DNA of 64,000 nucleotides from Trema orientale (GCA_002914845.1 JXTC01000391.1:222984-286983); one strand, 5' to 3'. Positions 1 to 12,189 are shown, counted from the stretch's first letter. Numbers and translations: made by a program. The notes: generated from the letters alone by a model not told the origin.

Positions 1-27
1 AGTATTGGATTACTATAAAACAGATTA

Positions 28-190
28 TATTTAGTCAATATTCAATATTTTGTCAACGAGTTAGAATAAAGATTGAATGTTGGGTAATACAACTGATAGC
101 TGGAAGTAAAAAAAAAAAGGCGTTACATTTAGTCAACATTCAATCTTCGGTCAATGAGTTAGAATAAAGATTGAAAGAATAAAGATTGAA
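28..190. repeat. Short direct repeat pair
   Basis: A ~50-bp segment at 28-77 (TTAGTCAATATTCAAT...AAGATTGAA) recurs at about 127-175 with a few mismatches. The end motif AATAAAGATTGAA is repeated once more up to 190. No coding potential is seen. Confidence 0.6.
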
Positions 191-2879
191 AGGTAATGGG
201 TGGACGGAAGGACCTGGAAATGCGGGTCTTGGCTAGCGCCCGCCCTGATTAAGGGGCTTAACTGATGTGGTAAGCCCAGGTCTGTTCAAAACCGATGTGG
301 TAGCTTGGGTGTATTACCACCCTTTAAGCCAATGATAATACCCTGCCTAACACGTTCCCTTTTGGACTGACCCAATGATACGTAAAGACCGACGTGTACT
401 AAGCCTTCTTTTGTTGTAGTGCCGGCGAATGCAATATTCGATTTCTAAGCGAGCCAATAGTGGTCGTCAATCTTTAATTTAAGTATAGTTATTATAGTAT
501 ACGATAGAAAATAATGATAATAATACTATTAGTGCTCCTATAAAAGATATTCTTCATCTAAACACCAAGTAAATGAGAACAGTCAACAAAGATGCAATAT
601 TCTAGAACTGAAGTCATGACCATAAGGTTTAATTATTGTACGTAGAATATACTTTTGAACAGTACTACCAACGTCACTTGAATTTAGTGAGGGGTCGAGT
701 GCTTTAAATTTAATTATGTGTGCCTAATTACACTCAAAGAGACATAAGTACTATACGAGCAGACTTGTTACAATTACACTTGTAAACTGTATTATACAAA
801 CTATTTCTGAGCTCAACATTTTATTTTCCTTTTGTGCACAAGAGTCGTTTATATATATATATATAGTAGTACCTTTTTTTCCCATCATTTTCCTGTATTA
901 CATATATATTTATGTCTTAGTTGACATGTACATATAGAAAAAGCTTTAATCTATCTGGTTGAGTCACGTATGGTATATCGTGAATAGTTCAGTTATATAA
1001 ATAATATGTATACATATCCTTTTTACATAATAAAGTATTCCTCAAGTGAAATTAGGAGAACTAGACCTTTTGAATATGATTTTTAAGTAAAATGCCTATT
1101 TGTAAAAATAATTTCGTTTTGCACGGTCAAGTATGATGTCGAGCATAGTTAATTAGGGTTGAGCATAATCTAGTATGATTGAGAAATACTATTTTACGAA
1201 GAGTTAACAGTTATAAACCCTTCAATAAAAGTCACCTTTAAAAATGTTTATTTGGTAAGCGAACCCTTTCTCAATTCACTTGGTTTATACATCTATAACT
1301 GCATATATCGTTTTCACTTATATAACACACCGCAGAGCAAGATTATTTTCTATTAGTACTAATTATGTTTGTTTTTTGTTTTTGAAAGTGAAAGCACGTA
1401 AAGTTTATTCTTTAATAAAAGAAAATGTAGTATATTAATCTTTTTCTTTGGATGAATTACATTAGTCCGTTGGTTCAATATAAGTAATTTTTTTCTGTAT
1501 ATTGAACGAGTCTTATTCAGTTTTTATTTGTTAAATTATTGTTCTCTATTCTAGTCTTATTGGAATTTCAGTTTCTACAGTTGACAATGTGAGTTTAAAA
1601 ATACAAAGTCGATCAAAGCATATATGCATGGTGTACTGATTTGTCCCTTTAAATTTCGACCAATTTTATTGTAATTAAGTCCCAAGCAAAGGAATATGTG
1701 TTCCCAAATAATTCCTACTGAAGCTACATTATTATTTTTTTAATTGTACTTCTTCTTCTATTTTTTTGTTAAAGAAGTCTAAATTCATATACTTCGATCA
1801 TTTTTACCTAGATTTTCAACACATACATGGAATTATCAAGGAACAACATGCATGCATGGACAAAATATATATAGCGTGTCAAAGTTGGACTTTGAACCCT
1901 ACGAAAAAATGGTATACTACAATAATTTAGTTTAATTAAATACTATATACGATCATTATCAAGGTTGAAAGTAATTAGTAATATTTTTTATGAGATAGAT
2001 TATAATATAAAATAAGGATTATGCTAAGGATCCCGATTTCTCAAATTTTTATAATGTAGTATGTGAATTATATATCATTATAGGTAATTGGTATATTAAA
2101 TTTACCACTATTAAATTTAATACTATTCACAATTAAATGGGGACAACTCACATCTCACGTGTATTAGTATTAAAAAGTTGGGATAAGAGTATAAGATCGC
2201 TATGCCGAATTTAAGTCGTCTCATTCTTAGAGAAAGACGACCAAACAAATTCTCAATCATGGTCTTTGCGGATCAGATCTACCCAACCGTTTCAAATTAA
2301 GTAGATGTGAAAGCGTCTCTCTCTATATAAGAACGGTACAAATGATCTATCTGACAAAACAACTCAAAAAATAAAAAAGTATCATTAATTTCTTCACGCT
2401 CGTTCCAGTACGAAATATGTGACATGCTCAATACAATATTTTATTATGTCTAGTATCTAGTTGGACAATCATGCTTCAAGCTACTTTATCATTCACTTTA
2501 ATTTCACGTTATTGTTTCTGGATTATAACTAGACCCCTCTTTTCTGGATCCATCTCAATGTTATTCATAAAATAGATACTTACTGTATCAAGACACATAT
2601 CGAAAACTGAATCCATTAATTAATTAAGTTGAAAAGGAAAGGGGGAAGAAAAAGGAGGAGCAAGTAAAATTAACATGCTGCACAAGTTGTTGTAGAAATT
2701 TCAAGCCGTACCTTGTGATGGGTGTCCGTTTTGGTGCTCCTATTTTTAAAACAATTCTATTTTGTTTTTTTCTTTATTTCTTTGTCCGTTTTTTCAAATT
2801 TACGTTAATAGTATAGATTTTTGAGATAAACAATTATGTAATTACAAGAGTAGAAATTTTTGCAATAAGAAATTCCAAT
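191..2879. other. Intergenic AT-rich sequence, no gene seen
   Basis: There is no open reading frame of note and no recognisable RNA gene. A somewhat less AT-rich patch at 200-420 contains GATGTGGTAAGC-like and GATGTGGTAGC-like repeats but no recognised element. A TATA-like CTATATAAG near 2322-2331 has no coding sequence after it. Confidence 0.5.
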
Positions 2880-3324
2880 ACATCAAGACTAGATTTAACC
2901 AAGTACATCATATTGTAGGCCAAATACATCAGGTCTCATTACCACATCATCTCTCATATCGTATTTATTTTCAGCACTATCTGCATTTTCAGGCCCAATT
3001 AAATCTTCCAATATGTCCACCATCTCATCTGTCATATCAATATTTTCTATGTGAACATCGTTATGAGGAAGACGAATCTCAACAACTTCTCAATAGAATA
3101 TCTAATTAGTGTACAATGAATCAAACCATGTCTATCAAATGTGCTTCCAGTGTTTCAACAGTTTGATGCAACACATTTCGACATATCAGACAGGGGCATT
3201 TAACTTTGCCTTAGTCATTAACATATTGTTTAGCCCTTTCAGCAGATGCAATTGTACCATTCTAATATGCATCACACCAATAATCTTTCAAATGTATACA
3301 ACTCTTGTCCACAGGTATCTTCAT
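2880..3324 (-). pseudogene. CACTA transposase-associated domain remnant
   Basis: Read on the minus strand from an ATG at 3322-3324, the translation runs through DKSCIHLKDYW, then GKVKCPCLICRN, then a TLEAHL segment. This spacing (W/H-rich start, CPCxxC, EHL helix) is the signature of the transposase-associated domain at the N-terminus of plant CACTA (En/Spm) proteins. It continues into an acidic region (TDEMVDILEDLIGPENA) typical of the linker in those proteins. Several in-frame stops interrupt it, so it is dead. The CACTA-like terminus at 6460-7077 lies upstream in the same orientation and may be the 5' end of the same element. The domain call is from pattern recognition, not a search. Confidence 0.6.
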
Positions 3325-3960
3325 TGTTATTATTCATAACAACTTAGTGTTCAGATAGAATAGTGTCCTAAATCTAACTTAGTGTTCAAATGGATGATCA
3401 TGCAAAACGTGTCCTAAATCCACCTTATCACTCTATTTCTAAAGGGTAAGGTCCTATCTCATTTAGGATTATTTTATTATATGGTACATCATTCACTCAA
3501 ATATTATTCCGTTCACGTCGAAATTCTGGCAGCATCTCCCCCCAGCTCCCCTAAGTGTGGTACATACATGTACATACCCGGAGAACACAGGGAGATAAGA
3601 ATAATATTTATAAGTGAACGACAACACACAATGTATAATTACAAACTGTCCAAACGGGATAATTCAAAAATCGATATCGAGATGCATAATCTCTCATCAA
3701 TTCTTGAACGGGTCTAAGGTAATTTCTTTTGTGACTAAAATAATGCTTGCATGTATTAAAGTCACTATGTGTACAAATAAATGTACAGATTATGAATGTG
3801 ACTACAACCTTTATCATGACATGTCAACTCGTTTGGAATGGTCATGATCATCATAATTATATAACTCTAACTGTTATGACCAAGAACATTCCAAACCCGT
3901 TTACGTGTCGTGACCATTCTAGTATTCATGATTTAAGGAAGGAATTTCTTGTTTTTTAAG
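3325..3960. other. No gene seen
   Basis: AT-rich sequence with only short unrelated open frames on both strands. It probably belongs to the decayed CACTA region that brackets it. Confidence 0.4.
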
Positions 3961-5630
3961 GGTACATGTATGAGTATTTTAGTTACTCTCAGGGCACTTT
4001 GGGTATTTTATTATTCTAGGAGCATTTGGGATATATGGTGAATTATAAGGTTATTTTTGGGTATTTTTTAATTTTATGATTTTTTAAGTTATATTAAGGG
4101 CATTTTGGGTATTTTATAAGTCTGGAGCATTTTGGGTATTTGGTGAATTAGTATTTTATTATATTTTTTTAATTTTATGAGTATTTTAATTACTATAAGG
4201 GTATTTTGGGTATTTTATTACTCTGGGGGTATTTTTGGCATTTTGTGAATTATAGGGGTATTTTTAAATTTTATGAGTTTTTTAGTTACTCTAAGGGCAT
4301 TTTGGGTATTTTATGTCTCTAGGGGCATTTTGGGTATTTTGTGAATTAATTTGATATTTTTGGATATTTTTAATTTTATGAGTTTTTTAGTTACTATAAA
4401 GGCATTTTGGGTATTTTGTGAATTATACAGACATTTTTGGGTATTTTTTAATTTTATGAGTTTTTTAGCTATTCTAAGGGCATTTTGGGCATTTTATTTC
4501 AGAGGCATTTTGGGTATTTTATTAATTAAATTATTATTTTTGGGTATTTTTTAATTTTATGAGTATTTTAGTTATTATAATGACATTTTGGGTATTTTAT
4601 TACTCTACGTGCATTCTAGGTATTTTGTGAATTATAGGGGTATTTTTGGGTATTTTTAAATTTTATGAGTTTTTTAGTTACTCTAAGGGCATTTTTGGTA
4701 TTTAATGTCTCTAGGTACATTTTGGGTATTTTGTGCATTACATGGGGTATTTTTTTATTTTTTTTATTTTATGAGTTTTTCAGTTACTGTAAGGGCATTT
4801 TGGGTATTTTATTACTCTAGGGGTATTTTGGGTATTTTGTGAATTGTATGAGTATTTTGGGTATTTTTAAATTTTATGAGGCTTTTAGTTACTCTAAGAG
4901 TATTTTGGGTTTTTTATGTCTCTAGGGACATTTTGAGTATTTTGTGAATTATATAGATATTTTATTTTTTTTTTAATTTTATGAGTTTTTTAGTTACTAC
5001 AGAGGCATTTTGGGTATTTCTTCATTCTAGGGATATTTTGGATATTTTGTGAATTATATGGGTATTTTTTAATTTTTTTTTAGTTTTTTAGCTACTCTAA
5101 GGGTATTTTGGGTATTTCATTATTCTAGAGGCATTTTGGGTATTTTGTTAATTAAATTGTTATTTTTGAATTTTTTTAATTTTATGAGTATTTAGTTACT
5201 ACAATGGCATTTTAGGTATTTTATTACTCTAGGAGTATTTTGGGTATTTTGTAAATTAAATTGTTATTTTTAGGTTTTTTTTAATTTTATGAGTTTTTTA
5301 ATTATTATAAGGGCATTTTGCGTATTTTATTACTCTAGGGGCATTTCAAGTATTTTATGAATTAAACTGTTATTTTTGGGTATTTTTAATTTTATAGGTT
5401 TTTTAGTTACTCTAAGGGTATTTTGGGTATTTTATTATTCTAGGGGCATTCAGGGTATTTTGTGAATTAAATTGTTATTTTTGGGTTTTTTTTTAATTTT
5501 ATAATTTTTTTAGTTACTCTAAGGACATTTTGGGTATTTTATTATTCTAGGGGTATTTTGGGTATTTTTTGAATTAAATTGTTATTTTTGGGTATTTTTT
5601 AATTTTATGAGTATTTTAGTTAACAAATTA
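3961..5630. repeat. Minisatellite array, about 104-bp period
   Basis: About fifteen or sixteen diverged monomers follow one another. Each contains GCATTTTGGGTATTTT two or three times, a CTCTAGGGGCATT or TGTGAATTA spacer, and a TTTTATGAGTTTTTTAGTT boundary. Boundary motifs fall near 4286, 4390, 4570, 4677, 4781, 4888, 4992, 5091, 5194, 5406 and 5512, giving spacings of about 95-115 bp. The monomer is itself built from ~30-35-bp subrepeats. One strand is strongly T/G-rich. Open frames inside are low-complexity artefacts. Confidence 0.9.
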
Positions 5631-5640
5631 ACAAAATAAT

Positions 5641-6459
5641 TCATTATTATTCATTTGATTTATTAATTCTATTAAAAAAAATTCTAACCTAAAAAGTTTC
5701 TAACTCATAAACTAAAATAACAAAATTTTAACAAAAACCAAAATTTAACACAAAAAAATATCGAACTAAATAATTTTTCATACTTAATCTACATTCTCAA
5801 AACATAAACTTCCACTAATATCCAATAAAACTAATAATATAATCCACCAATAACTCATCAAATCCAATATTTTATAAAACTAATAATATAATCCAATATT
5901 CTAATATCCAATAATCTAATATCCAACAATATAATCTAATAACCAAATATCCAATGATGTATTAAAAATTCATATTTAATATCAAAAAACACAATAAATA
6001 TTCATAATTCTAATAATTTAATATCAAAATAAAACTAAAACAAAAAAAATATTTATATCAATTTCTGATTTTTCTTAATATTACAACATTTATTTTAATT
6101 AACACTAAAATAAAACTAAAATCACAACACGTAATCATATATATATATATCTAATATCCAAAATTAACTAATATTACAATATATTTTTAATTATTTAAAT
6201 AAAAAATAAAACCACAAATTAATAAAAAAACTAACCTATTAAGCTTAAAGGGGCGGCAGTGGCGGCGGTTGAAAAAAAAATTCCAAAAAAAAAAATAAAT
6301 AAATAATGAAAACGAATTGAAAAAGAGAGAAATAGTCAAAAAAACTTACCAATGAAGGAGGAGGCTGATTTCTAGGTTGAGAGAGAGAGAGAGAGAGATA
6401 TATATATATATATATAATGGAGAAGGAGGAAGATCCGTTTATGGGTATAGAAATTAATC
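5641..6459. other. AT-rich linker with (GA)n(TA)n microsatellite
   Basis: Extremely A-rich sequence with repeated TCTAATATCCAA motifs. A compound GA/TA microsatellite lies at about 6379-6416. No gene is seen. It separates the minisatellite from the CACTA-like terminus and may be internal to that element. Confidence 0.5.
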
Positions 6460-7077
6460 ATCTAAAGCGGTGACAATTCATATGTTGCCGCTTTAAATGA
6501 AACGCACTACTTCATTTAAAACTCAAAAAATTTATGGCGATCAGTTTGACCGCCTAAATTTTCGTGAAATATCTAAAGCGAAGACAATTGTCGTCACTTT
6601 AAAGGTTCAAAACTTAAAGCGGTGACACTTCCTAATCTAAAAAGGAGACAATTATCGCCATTTTAAATATCCTAATCTAAAGCGGCGACTGTCGCCGCTT
6701 TAGATCTGATTTTTATTTTTACTTTCACATGTTTTATAATAATTATAATTATTTTAATTTATTAATAATAGATTAATCTAAAGCGACGACTATTATCACC
6801 GCTTTAGAGAAGATATTTTTACATTATTTCTAAACTGGCGCCAGTTGGTACACTCTTTCTAAAGCGGTGACAAGTAGACATTTTTGGAGGGAAATTTTGG
6901 CGCGATCATCTAAAGCAGCGACAAGTGCTGCCATTTTAGACTTTTTCATTTCTCCAACAATATAAATACTCTAAAGCGGTGACTCTCTAATTTGTTGCCG
7001 CTTTAGTTAAGAACTAAAGCGGCGACAAAATTGTCGCCGCTTTAGAGTCGTCATTCTATTACCTTCTTATTGTAGTA
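6460..7077 (-). mobile_element. CACTA-like terminus with subterminal repeats
   Basis: Copies of CTAAAGCGGCGAC or its reverse GTCGCCGCTTTAG (with GCGGTGAC variants) occur roughly every 40-80 bp in both orientations. Near 7015-7045 a direct and an inverted copy form a perfect hairpin. The outer edge, read on the minus strand, is TACTACAATAAGAAGG, one base from the CACTACAA start of plant CACTA elements. Dense subterminal motif arrays beside such an end are characteristic of CACTA transposase-binding regions. No matching opposite end was found, so the element is truncated or its other end lies outside the window. Confidence 0.65.
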
Positions 7078-7951
7078 TATCATCAAAATTGAAGTTTCAA
7101 ATTATTGAATAAACAAATTTATTGTCAAGTGGCATCCAAAAAAAGGCAAAAAAAAAGTCGAAAGGCAACCATTTTACAACAATGAATAATCTATAACTAT
7201 GGCAGCCATTAAACATATAAAAATTATTTTTCTAGTTTATGTTGTCTAATTTTAGAAGGTAAAATGTTCTAATTCAAGAATTTTAACTCTAATTTTGACC
7301 ATATATATGAATTCAGTACTAAAACAAAAGTATTTTGGTATTAACAAAAAGATGTAATCCTTTTTGCTAAAAGGCAAAATGTGGTGATTTTTATATATAT
7401 ATATCATACCTTTTAATTTTTAACTTTAAATTATATTAAATTATATTCAGAGCCCTCAAAATAAACAAAAGTGAAGAGTAGCCTTATCTAAAATTTTTTA
7501 ACATAAATTATATACAAATTAACTTCTAATCAAAAATAGGAAAAATATATGTAATGGTCGGAACAAATTTATTAAGTTGTCATCCAGTAAAAGAATATGT
7601 ATGTATATACAAAGTAGGCCCTTTTTTGTGATGAAACACTTTCAAGGTATGAAAACTTGCATCGGGCAATAACATCAGTACTTAATTGTGAATTATAGTA
7701 CTTTAGCATCTTTTATTTTTGATTAATTATTGCTTCTTGTAACTCTAGTTCCCACTAGACAAAAGTCTTGACTGTTTTTTTGTTGACATACTATTTAGAA
7801 AATATAAATTCACATCAAATATTACCTGTTAATCTTCATGTAAATATATATATCTATGTATGGCAATTAGTACAATAGGTATAGGTATTTTTCTTTAATC
7901 ACTATGAGTAGGTATAAATTATATGAACTAGTACAATAGGTATTGTACATT
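7078..7951. other. Intergenic, no gene seen
   Basis: AT-rich upstream region of the P450 gene. It contains short TA runs and repeated GTACAATAGGTAT motifs near 7870-7945, but nothing coding. Confidence 0.5.
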
Positions 7952-8105
7952 GGCCACGGATGTAGTCTCCTCAAGGGGACCGGTCCCGTTAATATTTTGG
8001 CCAACACAAATCATATTTTGACCAATCTGTGTTAACCAGAACATGACCTGTGTTAGTCAAAACTTGAACTGGACTGATCCCGTGAGCAGGACTATATCCA
8101 TCCCC
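7952..8105. mobile_element. 154-bp foldback MITE, Mutator-like, 9-bp TSD
   Basis: The left half (GGATGTAGTC...GGTCCCGTTAATATTTTGG) is an imperfect inverted copy of the right half, so nearly the whole element folds back on itself. It is flanked by a perfect 9-bp direct repeat TTGTACATT at 7943-7951 and 8106-8114. Nine-base duplications are the hallmark of Mutator-like transposition. It carries no coding sequence. Its right end is about 280 bp from the P450 TATA box. Confidence 0.8.
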
Positions 8106-8387
8106 TTGTACATTAGGTACAATAGGTGTTTAACATTTTCCAAGTTTTTATGTTTGTCAAGTTATTATACAATATTGTATTATTGTTGAAGTCATTCAAG
8201 CTTAATTATTTTATTGGTCACTCTAAATTCAAATGTTGAGATCTTAAAATATTGGAACTTCAAAATTTTGAATTAAAATAAGTTTTCTTATTATCTGGTA
8301 ACAGGTAACATAGGTCTTCTTATTATGTGGTAAAGTAACGCGCTCTCTAATTAAACACTTATATTTGGGGATGCCATGCCACCACGT

Positions 8388-8397
8388 CTATATAAGG
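8388..8397 (+). promoter_or_regulatory. TATA box of the P450 gene
   Basis: CTATATAAGG lies 88 bp upstream of the P450 ATG, which would place transcription start near 8420-8430. An ACGT core (CCACGTCT) sits immediately upstream, a possible bZIP/G-box-like site. Confidence 0.6.
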
Positions 8398-8485
8398 AAG
8401 CTTTCCATTAGCATTTCTCACAAGTGAAAGTGGCATAAAGAAAAGACTTGTACTACTCTTTCCAAAGCTTTTTGCTACCACAACT

Positions 8486-10754
8486 ATGGAGAATTTCCTC
8501 CTCTTTCCTTTATCACTAATCCTCCCCATCTTCGCTCTCGCTCTCTTCTACTACACTCTCAAACCTCCAAAACCCGAAACCGAAAAACTCGAACGGCTCC
8601 CTCCAGGTAGCTTCGGGTGGCCAATCATCGGCGAGACTTTCGCCTTCGTAAATCAAGACCACGACAAGTTCATAGCCGAAAGAATGAGAAAATACTCCCC
8701 AAAGATCTTCAAAACTAAGATCTTGGGTGAGAAAACAGTCGTGCTATGCGGCACCTCTGGCCATAAGTTCGTGGCCTCAAACGAGGAGAAGCTTTTTCTT
8801 GCATGGCGACCCCATTCCATGCAAAAGCTCTTCCGCTCCTCCTACCAAAAAGTTGACTCCGCCGCCATCCCCAGGCAGGCCGAGGTCCAAATCATGAAAG
8901 CCCCCGGCTTCCTCCGGCCCGAATCATTGTTCAAGTACGTGGAAGTAATGGACTCTTTAGTGGCCCAACACTTTGACACGTATTGGGCTAGGAAAGGAGT
9001 TATCGAGGTTCATCATTTGGCCCAACTACTAGTCCTAACTCTTTCGGGCCGGTTCTTTTTGGGCCTGGATGACCCGAACCGGATCCAGAAGCTGTCCAAG
9101 TTGTTGGACACCATGATGTTTGCTCTTCATGTCATTCCATTGGATTTCCCGGGCACCATATTCCACCGGGCGATGGTGGCGGCGAAGGCCGTTAGGGAAG
9201 ACCTTCAGCTTTTGATAAGGGAGAAAAGAGCGGCTATGGCGGCCGGCGTTAAGATGAACGATGTTTTGTCGTTCATGATTAACAATCCTGACCCTAATGG
9301 TCGGTACATGCCGGAGAATGAAATCGCCGACAAAGTGATGGGGTTGGTCGCCGCCGCTTTCAACTCTCCGGCCATGACTACCGCTTTCATTGTTAAATAT
9401 CTTGGCCAGAGACCTGATATATATGACAAAGTCCGAAATGGTAATAAACAATAAACGAAAGCGCATTTTTTGTCCATTTTTATGGTTCATTCAATTGTTC
9501 ATTCAATTATTTTTAACACATCATTTAATTAGTACTAGTCACAAACAAAATATAGAACAACTGGCATATGTTAAACATTTCTTTTAAGTTAAGACGACAA
9601 AATTTAATTAGTGAACAAAAGAAAAATCATAATAAAGTTCTTCTTTTTTTTTTTTCTGTCTTTTATTGTTAATTAACATTGTTGGTTCCAATTAAACAGA
9701 ACAAGAGGAGATTGGAAGGTCCAAAAAAGAAGGTGAGAGACTTAACTGGGAGGACATGCAAAAGATGAAGTATTCATGGAACGTAGCACTTGAAGTGATG
9801 AGGTTAATTCCACCTCTTCAAGGGACCTTTAGAGAGGCCGCTGCTGATATCACCTACGAAGGTTACACAATTCCCAAAGGCTGGAAGGTAATAATACATA
9901 TAAATACATGTACACATATCACAATATAGTACTTCTTGGAAAATATTTTTTGAGATATTTATGTTAAGAAACCAAGTTGCTAATAAAATTAAGGTCTACC
10001 AATGGTTCTGATCAAAATGGTAACCGTATATATCTTCATTTTATAGAACACACGTGCAGCAAATTGACACATCGTGTCTCATTAAATTTAATTCGTTAGA
10101 GACGCATGGTGTAATAATTACAAATTCGGCTAATTCAGTCATTACCATGTGTGTTCATTATAGGTTTATACATATAATATAATAAATCATTATATGTGAC
10201 AACATAACAGAACTGACCCATAGCAAAGAATCATCGAGGATACTAGTTAATTTCTCTTTTGTGTGTTTGTTCTAATACTATATATATATATATATATATA
10301 TATAACGGTATAATCCATGGTGATACATCCCATTTCTTTAAGGTTTTTTTTTTTTTTTGGTTCTACAAAAATAAACATGTATACACATACAGTAAACATG
10401 GGCATATAGAGAAAACTAAAACAATTAAACTTTTGTGTTTGGACTTACCGTTTGGTGTATATATAGGTATACTGGACAGTGAGCACAACAAGCATGAACC
10501 CGGAGCATTTTCCAGCCCCAGTAGAGTTTGATCCCGCAAGGTATGAGAAATCAAGTGTGCCACCTTACACGAATATCCCCTTTGGAAGTGGCCCTCGGAT
10601 TTGTCCTGGCAAAGACTACGCTCGCCTTCAAATCCTTACTTTCATGCATCACCTCGTGACCAAATTCAAGTGGGACGTTCTTAATCCTAACTGCAAGGTT
10701 TTGGGTGGCATGAATCCCATACCCATACAAGGCCTTCAAATTCGCCTCCATTAA
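8486..10754 (+). CDS. Cytochrome P450, CYP716-like (three exons)
   Basis: Exons are 8486-9440, 9700-9887 and 10467-10754, all with GT-AG introns and consistent phases, giving 476 aa, the usual CYP716 length. An N-terminal hydrophobic anchor (residues about 4-24) precedes a proline-rich hinge [13 protein letters not shown]. The K-helix ExxR is EVMR (350-353), followed by the FDPARY segment. The haem loop is [10 protein letters not shown] with ligand Cys427. The segment [20 protein letters not shown] matches the CYP85-clan CYP716 pattern. Family members are ER-bound monooxygenases that oxidise triterpenes (for example beta-amyrin C-28) or, in gymnosperms, related diterpene scaffolds; the substrate here is unknown. 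The oddity is the I-helix, AAAFNS at 289-294, where most P450s have (A/G)Gx(D/E)T(T/S). The acidic residue is Asn and the Thr is Ser. The family call is strong, the subfamily is not assigned. Confidence 0.92.
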
Positions 10755-11217
10755 ACATATATATACACAGACACACACACACACATATATATATATATTT
10801 ATATATAATGCGCATGCCGTACATGCATTAGCTTGTTTTTCTTTATATTAGTACTTGTTGTCAAAAATAAAACAATATATCGATATGGCATGTTTTTTCT
10901 CCTTTTTTCGCTTTAAATAAGATATGGCATGATTTTATGTATCTGTATGTAACTCTGATTTTGTAAATTCAATAAAAACCAAATATATCCCACGTCATAA
11001 ATATTTGATCCTGTGCAATTCACTTGTTTATTAGGGTGAAATTGTGAGTATTGTTTGTAACATTTTCCGAGAAGAAACGATGGTACTTGGATTGGGTATA
11101 TTTGTTACTAGTTTTGGTATTTATAGTGTAGTAATCAAGCAACGAGAAAATCTACTAGATTACCCAGTTGAGAATATTAAGCTAGAATGATATCCAAAAA
11201 TATATATATATATATAT
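10755..11217 (+). other. P450 3' flank with poly(A) signal
   Basis: The stop codon is followed by CA/TA microsatellite sequence (10770-10805). A canonical AATAAA lies at 10971-10976, about 215 bp after the stop. The rest is AT-rich and noncoding, running up to the (TA)n tract that borders the next MITE. Confidence 0.5.
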
Positions 11218-11899
11218 GGATGATGTTTCAATGGAGATTTTTGTTTTTACTCTATGGATGGGTACTCTAATTTGGGCCATTAGATTTTAATCTAATGGCT
11301 AAAATAATATTAGTGGATTTATTAAAAAAAATTATTATAATTAATACATATATAAATAAAGAAAGTTATTTAAAATAAAAAAGATGGGTAACCTGATGAG
11401 TTGGTCAATTTTTTTTTTTTTTATTTTAATAAGAAAATGAAACTAGTAAAAAAAATTTGATAAACCCAAAATACTTTCAACTATCTTATTCGTTAGAGAA
11501 AAAAAAAATAACAAAAGATGTACAAATTTTAATCTGTTTCACGCATATTTTTGTTTAAAAAACAAATTTTCTTTCAATGTAGTTGCTTTATTCATTTTTT
11601 GTTATTTAAGAAAACAACTTATTCATAATATGAAAATTATGCTACTTTGGATTTTACCTTTTGTACAGTAAAAATGAAATTTTATGAAATATTAAAGATA
11701 TAATAATACATATAATTTTAAATTAAAGGTAATTAAAAAATTAAACTTTAAATTAAATTTTCAAAAAGAAAAAAAATAAAAAAGAATTAAAAATTAATAT
11801 ATTGAATGAGATGACTTATTATTGTAGGTTTATTTTCAAATTAGTCAAACTTACCCATCTATAGAGCAAAAACAAAAATATCCATTGAAACATCACCCC
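11218..11899. mobile_element. MITE inserted in a (TA)n tract, ~680 bp
   Basis: The ends form inverted repeats of about 50 bp: left GGATGATGTTTCAATGGA..., right, read in reverse, GGGGTGATGTTTCAATGGA..., both continuing into TTTTTGTTTTT and a CTCTAT(G/A)GATGGG block. Both ends abut (TA)n runs (11201-11216 and 11900-11910). A 12-bp direct repeat TTAAGCTAGAAT lies just outside (11178-11189 and 11912-11923). There is no coding sequence. The superfamily is uncertain. Confidence 0.75.
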
Positions 11900-12001
11900 T
11901 ATATATATATTTTAAGCTAGAATACGGCAACGAAGATCAGTTCCGACCATATAGACACAACAGCGTCTAATAGTGCATGTCTTCTTGCTTACACTTCTAT
12001 T

Positions 12002-12189
12002 CATCTTGAGTTGATCGGACACTTATCTAGACACAAAATTTCCAAAATTCAGTTTTAAAAAATTGCATCTTGAGTTGATCGGACACTTATCTCGATACAA
12101 AATTTCCAAAATTCAGTTTAAAAAAATTGTTATGATCGGACACTTATCTCAATACAAAATTTCCAAAATTCAGTTTAAAAAAATTGCTA
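12002..12189. repeat. Three-copy tandem repeat, ~60-65 bp
   Basis: Three successive units contain GATCGGACACTTATCT followed by CAAAATTTCCAAAATTCAG and TTTAAAAAAATTG. The third unit lacks the leading CATCTTGAGTT. Noncoding. Confidence 0.85.

Noticed and set aside
3961-5640. Minisatellite considered as a CRISPR-like array
   Set aside because: Repeats and spacers are all related to each other, units are diverged, and the context is a plant nuclear genome.
6345-6460. Short coding start after the GA/TA microsatellite (MEKEEDPFMG-like)
   Set aside because: It runs directly into the CACTA subterminal repeats, is very short and is on the opposite strand to the transposase remnant.
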